NCBI GenBank assembly: GCA_900550815.1
Contig: URTW01000082.1
Span: 1 to 8,617 of the forward strand
Length of the DNA: 8,617 nucleotides
DNA from: an uncultured Collinsella sp.
GTDB lineage: Bacteria; Actinomycetota; Coriobacteriia; Coriobacteriales; Coriobacteriaceae
Direction of reading: 5' to 3'
The translations under genes were made by a program, and so were the position numbers. Positions 1 to 5,108 of the stretch are shown here, piece by piece (position 1 is the stretch's first letter; each line of letters opens with the position of its first letter). Below the pieces are notes generated by a model. That model made no database searches, was not told the origin of the DNA, and saw only the letters and a program-made list of their open reading frames with translations.

Positions 1-769
1 CAAGCCACGAGACCATGCCCGCCGCGCTGGTCGTCACGGTGGTGAGGATGGCAAGCGCGGCCACGGCATCGGCCTTGAACTCACTGCCGCCGTTAAAGCC
101 AAACCAACCAAACCAAAGCAGACCGGCGCCCAGCGCCACAAACGGCACGTTATGCGGACGGTAGCTCACCATGCCAAAGCCACGACGACGGCCGAGCATT
201 AAGCAGAGGATCAGGCCCGTAAGACCGGACGAAATGTGCACCACGTCGCCGCCGGCAAAGTCGAGCGCGCCGATGATGTCGCCGATAAAGGAGCCCTCGC
301 CGCCCCAAACCATGTGGGCGAGCGGCGCATAGACCACGAGCAGCCAAATGCCCAGGAAAGCCGTCATGGCGCCAAACTTAACGCGGCCGGCCAGGCTGCC
401 CGTAACGATAGCGGCCGTGATCATGGCAAACGCCATCTGAAAGGCAATGTTGATGATCTGAGGGTAGGCGGCACCGTCCGCGGCATTGCCCTCGGCCGCC
501 TGCAGCACCTGACCGAGCACCGGCAGGCACAGCAGCTGGTCAAGGCCTCCAATAAACGGGCTGGAACCGTCGCCGCCGTAGGCCAGCGACCAGCCGGCAA
601 CAATCCACAGCACACCAACCAGGCCAATGGCGCCAAAGCACATGAGCATGGTGTTGATGACATTTTTGCGCCTGGACAGGCCGCCATAGAAAAACGCCAG
701 ACCCGGTGTCATTAAAAACACGAGAATGGTGCAGATGAGCATAAATGTTGTCGATCCCGTATCGTACAT
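1..769 (-). CDS. amt: Ammonium transporter Amt (N-terminal part; runs off window edge)
   Basis: This is an inner-membrane channel for ammonium/ammonia uptake. The visible 256 codons start at an ATG (769-767) with the upstream site AAGGGGGAG, seen on the minus strand just before the start. The N-terminus (TGSTTFMLICT, then MTPGLAFFYGGL) is the classic first helix of the Amt/MEP/Rh family. Further family landmarks follow: FQMAFA (F110, equivalent to gating Phe107 of E. coli AmtB), AHMVWGG (W155, like W148), LDFAGGDVVH (D170 and H178, like D160 and pore His168), and WFGFNGGS (F223 and S229, like F215 and S219). The second pore histidine and the C-terminus lie outside the window. About seven membrane helices are covered, with no frame break. 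The usual partner, a PII protein gene (glnB/glnK), would lie beyond position 1 if present. The family is certain; regulation is not visible beyond the structured leader. Confidence 0.96.
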   Translation of the reverse strand, partial: MYDTGSTTFMLICTILVFLMTPGLAFFYGGLSRRKNVINTMLMCFGAIGLVGVLWIVAGWSLAYGGDGSSPFIGGLDQLLCLPVLGQVLQAAEGNAADGAAYPQIINIAFQMAFAMITAAIVTGSLAGRVKFGAMTAFLGIWLLVVYAPLAHMVWGGEGSFIGDIIGALDFAGGDVVHISSGLTGLILCLMLGRRRGFGMVSYRPHNVPFVALGAGLLWFGWFGFNGGSEFKADAVAALAILTTVTTSAAGMVSWL

Positions 770-967
770 TCGCTCCCCCTTGATCGCATGAACGTTGTCG
801 GCGCCCATAATGCGGCCGAGGGGCAACTGGTGTAGACCAGATACGGCGTTGTTAAACGCTGCGTTGTCGAATGGAAACGGTGCCGCAATCTTGGAAACGG
901 CACGGCAACGGACGCGAAACGGACGGGAAATACGCGAGCAAGGGAGCCGTGAGCACGCCCATCCCGG
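770..967 (-). promoter_or_regulatory. Leader/upstream region of amt with phased repeats and an inverted repeat
   Basis: This non-coding gap precedes amt, which is transcribed leftward. On the plus strand, GGAAACGG occurs at 873-880 and 893-900, GGCAACGG at 904-911, CGAAACGG at 915-922 and a weaker GGAAATAC at 926-933. Together with a degenerate unit near 883, the spacing is 10-11 bp, about one helical turn. Closer to the gene, CTGGT-GTAG-ACCAG (827-840) is an inverted repeat with 5-bp arms. No convincing -35/-10 pair was found. The arrangement would suit an upstream regulator-binding or curved region for nitrogen control, but that is inference. Confidence 0.35.
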
Positions 968-1987
968 CTAGCGCCGAAACAGCTCGCGGGCGCGGTCGCG
1001 GAGATTAGTTGCTCGAATGACACCTTCGTAGCGATTGATGCGCAGACGCGGGAAGGCATTGAAAAAGCGCAGGTCGCGGCGGCTGAGCGACACGCTCGGC
1101 ACCGGACGGCTCATGCGCTTGCCGGCAAGGCGACGACTGAACGACGGACGCGGCATGCTCGGCGCGGCATCGGCCACGCGGCGGGCAGCGAGCGCCAGGC
1201 CGCGAGCACCATCCGCGATAAACGTCGGCATCGAAGCCTTCTCGCGCAGGGCATCGAGCGTCGCATCGCCCAGCTCCGCCAGCCACGCGTTAACGGCACG
1301 GCTGCGGATGTGCGTCTGTGCCACCGAGTCAATCGTCGAATCGGGAATGCGCTCAAGCATTGAGTCCGAGGCATCGGCAAGCGACTCATTAATGCGGTCG
1401 GCAAGGTCGGCCCGGACGCGCTCCAGCTGATCAGACAGACGCCGCCAGCTCGCCAACGAGCACACCGCGTCGACCATCATCGCGACCGCGACGATAAACG
1501 CGGACAGCCGCACAATCAGCACCGGCAGATGGGCAAGCAGGCCCAACACCGCCGGCTCCACCACGCGGCAAATACACAACGCACCCAGGCCAAACGCGCA
1601 TGCCCAGTACAGGCAGATGCGTCCGTGCAGGTTAAACGGCAGGTGCGAATAGTCCCAAAAGCGAGCGCCCGTTGTTTTTTCCAACAGCACGCCTACGCTG
1701 TACTCAATCACGCTGCATACGAGTGCTGCAGCGACAAACTGGCTCGAGGCATCCGGAATCCCGCGCAACAGCAGCCAGCAGGCAATGCCGCCCGCGCCAT
1801 AGATTGGGCAGCACGGCCCCAGCAAAAAGCCGCTGTTGGCAAATCGTCCGTGATTGAGCATGGCGCAGACCGTCGACTCCCTCGCCCAGCCACAAAACCC
1901 GTAGAAGGCAAACGAGAGCACCAGTGCCGAGAGTGGGCAGGCGGCAAGCGTCGCGCCGCCAAACGCCATATCAATCGCGGTCCCCAC
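968..1987 (-). CDS. CmpB-type putative ABC transporter permease-like membrane protein (PF06541)
   Basis: This 339-residue multi-pass membrane protein has no assigned biochemical function; the family (ABC_trans_CmpB, formerly DUF1113) is only nominally linked to ABC transport. The family signature is clear. Residues 26-67 contain FAFYGFCGWARES and then NSGFLLGPCCPIYGAGG, and residues 94-125 contain IEYSVGVLLEKTTGARFWDY and NLHGRICL. Hydrophobic segments lie near residues 18-36, 60-76, 84-103, 124-145 and 150-175. After about residue 180 comes a roughly 160-residue, charged, probably cytoplasmic tail, helical around 182-215 and rich in Arg at the end. The GTG start (1987-1985) is chosen because GAGGAGAGGG precedes it at good distance; an ATG at codon 7 has no comparable site. 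It begins 3 nt after the stop of the upstream HD-domain gene, so the two are probably translationally coupled. No clear terminator follows. Confidence 0.85.
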   Translation of the reverse strand: MGTAIDMAFGGATLAACPLSALVLSFAFYGFCGWARESTVCAMLNHGRFANSGFLLGPCCPIYGAGGIACWLLLRGIPDASSQFVAAALVCSVIEYSVGVLLEKTTGARFWDYSHLPFNLHGRICLYWACAFGLGALCICRVVEPAVLGLLAHLPVLIVRLSAFIVAVAMMVDAVCSLASWRRLSDQLERVRADLADRINESLADASDSMLERIPDSTIDSVAQTHIRSRAVNAWLAELGDATLDALREKASMPTFIADGARGLALAARRVADAAPSMPRPSFSRRLAGKRMSRPVPSVSLSRRDLRFFNAFPRLRINRYEGVIRATNLRDRARELFRR

Positions 1988-1990
1988 CGT

Positions 1991-2527
1991 CTACCCTCTC
2001 CTCTTTTCGCTCGATTCGCCACTCACGCCATCGTCCGCCTCGTCCTTGCGCCGCAGACGACCGGCGACCGTCTCGCGCAGAGCGCACCATTTATCTGCCA
2101 GGCATACAATCCAAGCCTCACGACACGTCGGCGGCACCGGCACCAGCGGAAACATATGGCGCACGATAATATTCCGCTCGCGCGACGTCAGCTCAAAATC
2201 TTCCTCCGCACGCGCCAGGGCAAAAAACGGGTGGCGAAAGCCATGCAGCCGATGGCTTGGGTCGGGATCGTGCCAGTCATAGAGAAAGTAATCGTGCAGC
2301 AGGGCTCCGCGCAGCAACGAAGCACGGTCGACCGAAATGCCAGCACGGCCCAAGCGCTCGGCAAAGGACAGGCTCGCCCGCGCTACTGAAGTCACATGTG
2401 CATAGACCGTCACGTCGCCATGCTGGATAAACTCGTGCGTCAGGTCCAAGCGGCCCGCCTGGGCGAGCTGACGGGCGGCATAGTCGACCTCGTGCGCGAT
2501 TTTCTCGGCACGAACGGTATCGGACAT
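1991..2527 (-). CDS. HD-domain protein, predicted metal-dependent phosphohydrolase
   Basis: This is a 178-residue soluble protein of the HD superfamily, whose members are metal-dependent phosphohydrolases acting on nucleotides or phosphoesters; the substrate here is unknown. Metal-ligand candidates appear in the expected order: H44 (TVYAHV), the H78-D79 doublet in LLRGALLHDY, H99 (FRHPFFA), H124 (IIVRHMFP) and D145 (CLADKW). The ATG at 2527-2525 is preferred because GGAAGGAGG lies 4 nt upstream. A 24-codon extension to an upstream ATG at 2599 is possible but would run through that ribosome binding site. The last ~20 residues are charged and low in complexity, and their DNA doubles as the ribosome binding site of the next gene. 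The gene is the first of a two-gene unit with the CmpB-type membrane protein, so a shared function is plausible but unproven. No membrane segment or signal peptide is seen. Confidence 0.85.
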   Translation of the reverse strand: MSDTVRAEKIAHEVDYAARQLAQAGRLDLTHEFIQHGDVTVYAHVTSVARASLSFAERLGRAGISVDRASLLRGALLHDYFLYDWHDPDPSHRLHGFRHPFFALARAEEDFELTSRERNIIVRHMFPLVPVPPTCREAWIVCLADKWCALRETVAGRLRRKDEADDGVSGESSEKRRG

Positions 2528-2616
2528 GCTGCCTCCTTCCAGCGACTCACGGCGACAAGCCACGGCCTGTGCACAATCGATAAAAACATCATGGAACATA
2601 TCAGTATGGCATCGGA

Positions 2617-2628
2617 CAAAACGTTTTG
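2617..2628. promoter_or_regulatory. Perfect 12-bp palindrome CAAAACGTTTTG in divergent intergenic region
   Basis: The sequence is perfectly symmetrical and sits in the 228-bp gap between the leftward HD-domain gene and the rightward DXS-like gene, about 90 bp before the former and 130 bp before the latter. An operator for a dimeric regulator is possible. No confident promoter was identified on either strand around it, and AT-rich palindromes of this length can arise by chance. Confidence 0.3.
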
Positions 2629-2705
2629 CCCCACCAGTTGGCGAATTACCGCGCCGCCGTCACATATCAAACGCCAAAATGTGCGAGACTGTCTTGTGCA
2701 ATTGT

Positions 2706-2726
2706 GCCGGCCGAGGGAGTGCCGGC
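2706..2726 (+). promoter_or_regulatory. GC-rich hairpin in the 5' region of the DXS-like gene
   Basis: GCCGGC at 2706-2711 can pair with GCCGGC at 2721-2726 around a 9-nt loop, CGAGGGAGT. The flanks GT and AC could add two pairs across a 2-nt bulge. The structure lies just before the weak ribosome binding site GGAG (2740-2743), which is 12 nt from the ATG, a longer than ideal spacing. It could affect translation or RNA stability. The loop itself contains GGGAG. Confidence 0.3.
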
Positions 2727-2755
2727 GCACGATTCGCATGGAGTAACCCACAACG

Positions 2756-4537
2756 ATGCTGCTTACGCAAACGACAACGCCCGAGGACGTCAAGGCTCTC
2801 GACCGCGCCGAGCTTCCGCTGCTCTGCGGCGAGATCCGTCAGGCAATCCTCGAAAGCTCCGCCGCCGTCGGCGGGCACGTTGCCCCCAACTTGGGCGTCG
2901 TTGAGCTTACGGTTGCGCTTCATCGCGTATTTAACTCCCCCATCGACAAGATTGTCTTTGACGTTTCGCACCAGACCTACGCCCACAAGGCGCTGACCGG
3001 GCGCGCGTACACTTATATCGATCCGGAGCGTTATGGTGAGGCTTCTGGCTTTGCCAATCCCGACGAGTCCGAGCACGACCTGTTCGCCATGGGCCATACC
3101 TCCACGTCGGTGAGCCTGGGCTGCGGCCTGGCGCACGCTCGTGACCTGGCGGGCAATACGTACAACGTCATCACCATCATTGGCGACGGCTCGCTTTCGG
3201 GCGGCCTGGCGTTTGAGGGCTTTAACAATGCCGCCGAACTCGATAGCTACCTGATCATCATCGTCAACGATAACGACCAGTCCATAGCCGAGAACCATGG
3301 CGGCCTGTATCGCAATCTGGCCGAGCTGCGAGCCAGCAACGGTACCTGTGAGCGCAACGTTTTCCGCGCGATGGGGCTCGACTACCGCTATCTGGACGCC
3401 GGTAACGACGTGTTGGCCCTCGTCGACGCGTTGCAGGAACTGCGCAATATCGATCATCCCATCGTGCTGCACGTCTCCACCGCCAAGGGCAAGGGCTTTG
3501 AGCCGGCACAGAGCGACCCCGAGCGCTGGCATCACGTGGGTCCGTTTGACATGGCGACCGGGCGCAAGCTCTGCCCGGGCCATCCGAGCGAGCCGGCGCC
3601 GCGCACCTATGCCGACATTACGGGCGAGGCGCTCAGCGCCGCCATCGAGCGCGATCCGCAGGTCGTGGGCATCACGGCCGCCACACCCTACATCATGGGC
3701 TTTACGCCCGAGCTTCGCGCTGCCGCCGGCAAACAGTTCGTCGATGTGGGCATTGCCGAGGAACACGCCGTGACCTTTGCCACCGCGCTTGCGCGCTCGG
3801 GCGCCAAGCCAGTCTTTGGTGTGTACGGGACGTTTTTGCAGCGCGCCTACGACGAACTGTGGCACGACCTGTGCCTCAACGACGCCCCGGCAACCATTTT
3901 GGTGTTTGGTGCGTCAATCTTTGGCACCACGTCCGAAACGCACCTTTCGTTCTTTGATATTTCCATGCTGGGTGGACTTCCCAACATGCGCTACCTAGCG
4001 CCGGCCTGCATGGAGGAATATCTGTCCATGCTGAGCTGGTCGCTCGACCACCGCGAGCATCCCGTGGCGATCCGCGTACCGGGCATTGGCTTGGTAAGCC
4101 GTCCCGATCTGGCGCCCGCCGAAGACACCGACTACAGCGCCGTTCGCTACAACGTGGTGCGCCGGGGTCGCGACGTTGCCGTGCTCGCGCTTGGCGATTT
4201 CTTTGAGCTGGGCGAGCGCGTGACAAACCGCTTGGCTGCCGAGTACGGTATCGAGGCCACGCTCGTCAACCCGCGCTTTGCAACCGAGCTTGACCGTGAG
4301 TTCCTCGACAGCCTTGCCGCCGAGCATCGCGTTGTCGTCACCCTCGAGGACGGCATCTTGGACGGTGGCTGGGGCGAGCGCGTCGCGTGCTATCTGTCCT
4401 GCACGCCTGTGCGCACGCGCACCTTCGGCATCGCCAAGGGCTTCCCCGACCGCTACGACCCCAACGAACTGCTCGCTCAGAACGGCATGACGGTCGAGAA
4501 CATGGCCGCCGAAGCCGCGAGACTACTCAACGAGTAA
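2756..4537 (+). CDS. dxs: 1-deoxy-D-xylulose-5-phosphate synthase family enzyme, short divergent form
   Basis: This 593-residue thiamine-diphosphate enzyme has the DXS/transketolase fold. DXS condenses pyruvate with glyceraldehyde 3-phosphate to start the MEP isoprenoid route and also feeds thiamine and pyridoxal synthesis. Visible landmarks are H41 (GGHVAPNLGVVEL), H72 (FDVSHQTYAHK), the cofactor motif GDGS at 143-146 with NDND at 171-174, H259, catalytic E335 (VGIAEEHAVTFA), Y357/R363 (YGTFLQRAYD), H396 and R440. Two features differ from textbook DXS (620-640 residues). The long loop after SIAENHGGLY is shortened by several tens of residues. The segment usually reading DRAG..GADG.TH is FGASIFGTTSETH, so E. 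coli R420 and D427 align with G385 and T392. From memory, similar short DXS-like proteins occur in many Firmicutes and coriobacteria. Function as true DXS is therefore likely but not certain. The gene stands alone and ends at a strong terminator. Confidence 0.85.
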   Translation: MLLTQTTTPEDVKALDRAELPLLCGEIRQAILESSAAVGGHVAPNLGVVELTVALHRVFNSPIDKIVFDVSHQTYAHKALTGRAYTYIDPERYGEASGFANPDESEHDLFAMGHTSTSVSLGCGLAHARDLAGNTYNVITIIGDGSLSGGLAFEGFNNAAELDSYLIIIVNDNDQSIAENHGGLYRNLAELRASNGTCERNVFRAMGLDYRYLDAGNDVLALVDALQELRNIDHPIVLHVSTAKGKGFEPAQSDPERWHHVGPFDMATGRKLCPGHPSEPAPRTYADITGEALSAAIERDPQVVGITAATPYIMGFTPELRAAAGKQFVDVGIAEEHAVTFATALARSGAKPVFGVYGTFLQRAYDELWHDLCLNDAPATILVFGASIFGTTSETHLSFFDISMLGGLPNMRYLAPACMEEYLSMLSWSLDHREHPVAIRVPGIGLVSRPDLAPAEDTDYSAVRYNVVRRGRDVAVLALGDFFELGERVTNRLAAEYGIEATLVNPRFATELDREFLDSLAAEHRVVVTLEDGILDGGWGERVACYLSCTPVRTRTFGIAKGFPDRYDPNELLAQNGMTVENMAAEAARLLNE

Positions 4538-4538
4538 G

Positions 4539-4580
4539 AAAACCTCCGCAAGGAAAGCACCCCTGCGGAGGTTTTTATTT
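4539..4580 (+). terminator. Strong intrinsic terminator after the DXS-like gene
   Basis: AAAACCTCCGCA (4539-4550) pairs perfectly with TGCGGAGGTTTT (4564-4575) around a 13-nt loop, followed by a T-rich run through 4580. It begins 2 nt after the stop codon. The symmetrical A and T runs mean it could also work on the opposite strand. Confidence 0.93.
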
Positions 4581-4593
4581 TCGCGACGCGATT

Positions 4594-4735
4594 ATCTCAA
4601 TCTGTAACATCTAGCGTACAAATCCTCGTCTAACTGTTACAGATCTAGACAAACCGTCTTTGCCCCTGACCTTTGTCTCAATCTGTAACAGATAGAGACC
4701 TTTTGGCCGTCCAGATGTTACAGATTGAGACAAAG
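4594..4735. repeat. Cluster of four alternating inverted copies of a CTCAATCTGTAACA-type repeat
   Basis: Copy 1 (plus) is ATCTCAATCTGTAACATCT at 4594-4612. Copy 2 (minus) covers 4632-4653 and reads TTGTCTAGATCTGTAACAG on the minus strand. Copy 3 (plus) is CTTTGTCTCAATCTGTAACA at 4671-4690. Copy 4 (minus) is the exact reverse complement of copy 3, at 4716-4735. Copies 3 and 4 form a 20-bp perfect inverted repeat with a 25-nt centre. Copy 3, extended to 4675-4699, is also a near-palindrome: GTCTC and GAGAC flank ATCTGT-A-ACAGAT. A degenerate fifth copy may lie at 4922-4939. Function is unknown; an operator array and an intergenic repeat family are both possible. Confidence 0.8.
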
Positions 4736-4761
4736 CAGCAAGGCATGCCGTTGCATCGGTC

Positions 4762-4802
4762 AAAACCACCACAAAGGTGCCTGTCCCCTTTGTGGTGGTT
4801 TT
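4762..4802. repeat. Perfect 16-bp-stem hairpin with CCTGTCC loop (REP-like or bidirectional terminator)
   Basis: AAAACCACCACAAAGG (4762-4777) is the exact reverse complement of CCTTTGTGGTGGTTTT (4787-4802), with the 9-nt loop TGCCTGTCC. The A-run/T-run ends would let it terminate transcription in either direction. The phrase GGTGCCTGTCCCC at its centre matches a style of intergenic palindrome I remember from several bacterial genomes, but no mobile gene is nearby. It shares CCTGTCCC with the hairpin at 4959-4993. Confidence 0.75.
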
Positions 4803-4839
4803 AAATCATGGTCAGAGCGAAAAACGAATAGCCGTTCAT
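4801..4839 (-). CDS. Possible 12-residue leader peptide or gene remnant
   Basis: On the minus strand a textbook site AAGGAG (4852-4847) stands 7 nt before an ATG (4839-4837). The frame encodes MNGYSFFALTMI and stops at TAA (4803-4801), at the edge of the hairpin 4762-4802. A TATAAT box lies 40 nt further upstream (4884-4879). An alternative ATG at 4846 abuts the ribosome binding site and would read through the hairpin for 28 codons. The combination could be a translated leader before a terminator, a tiny peptide gene, or the 5' stump of a lost gene. Nothing about the peptide is recognisable. Confidence 0.25.
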   Translation of the reverse strand: MNGYSFFALTMI

Positions 4840-4878
4840 ATGCCATCTCCTTACTTATATATGTGTCGCGTTGCCGCC

Positions 4879-4884
4879 ATTATA
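4879..4884 (-). promoter_or_regulatory. Candidate -10 box TATAAT on the minus strand
   Basis: The sequence is a perfect TATAAT on the minus strand, with transcription expected to begin about 7 nt further left, just ahead of the AAGGAG site of the tiny ORF. No recognisable -35 box stands 16-18 nt upstream (GCGTGG or similar), so the assignment is weak. Confidence 0.25.
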
Positions 4885-4958
4885 GCGACCGCTGCGAGCG
4901 ACCACGCCGTCCGCAAAGCGCTATCTCAGCTGTAATAACCGACGTTTGCCCAGATAAA

Positions 4959-4993
4959 ACCTGCCAAAATAAACCTGTCCCTTTTTGGTAGGT
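4959..4993. repeat. Second hairpin with CCTGTCCC loop
   Basis: ACCTGCCAAAA (4959-4969) pairs with TTTTGGTAGGT (4983-4993) across 11 positions, one of them a G-U pair in RNA. The 13-nt loop, TAAACCTGTCCCT, holds the same CCTGTCCC core as the hairpin at 4762-4802, in the same orientation. It lies about 43 bp before the -35 box of the importer operon. A REP-like or terminator role is inferred. Confidence 0.65.
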
Positions 4994-5035
4994 AGAATTA
5001 CCCATAAGGCAAGTATGTTTCTGAGTTATTTCGTG

Positions 5036-5065
5036 TTGACCCATTTGAGCGCGATAGGGTATAAC
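5036..5065 (+). promoter_or_regulatory. Sigma-A-type promoter of the amino-acid importer operon
   Basis: TTGACC (5036-5041) and TATAAC (5060-5065) are separated by 18 bp, close to consensus. Transcription should begin near 5072, giving a leader of about 37 nt before the ATG at 5109. The ribosome binding site is AAAGGT (5095-5100) with 8 nt spacing. Confidence 0.75.
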
Positions 5066-5108
5066 TCTACTCAACCGCTAGGGATTTTATTGAGAAAGGT
5101 GTTCTACC

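Larger units (their letters stand above)
4581..5035. other. Long non-coding region rich in repeats and hairpins
   Basis: No convincing protein-coding gene lies between the terminator at 4539-4580 and the promoter at 5036. An 88-codon plus-strand frame (4725-4991) reads through two hairpins, has no family resemblance and no good ribosome binding site. The block holds a cluster of four inverted repeats, two long hairpins with a common loop motif, and a possible 12-codon minus-strand leader ORF; each is listed separately. It is visibly more AT-rich than the neighbouring genes. Confidence 0.7.

Noticed and set aside
236..715. A 159-codon plus-strand frame opposite amt
   Set aside because: The minus strand encodes an unmistakable Amt protein here; the plus frame has no supporting features.
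1529..2389. A 286-codon plus-strand frame opposite the HD and CmpB genes
   Set aside because: It spans the junction of two well-supported minus-strand genes and resembles no known protein.
2660..3865. A 401-codon minus-strand open frame opposite the DXS-like gene
   Set aside because: It is an antisense shadow of a clearly conserved enzyme; high-GC genes commonly give long antisense frames, and its translation shows no family features.
4594..4735. CRISPR array interpretation of the repeat cluster
   Set aside because: The copies alternate in orientation, vary in sequence and spacing, and no cas gene is nearby.
4922..4939. Possible fifth copy of the TGTAACA repeat (TATCTCAGCTGTAATAAC)
   Set aside because: It needs a deletion and several mismatches to match the unit; too degenerate to count, though mentioned with the array.
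4725..4991. An 88-codon plus-strand open frame in the long non-coding region
   Set aside because: It runs through both hairpins and a repeat copy, has no good ribosome binding site, no recognisable family and a composition typical of translated non-coding DNA.
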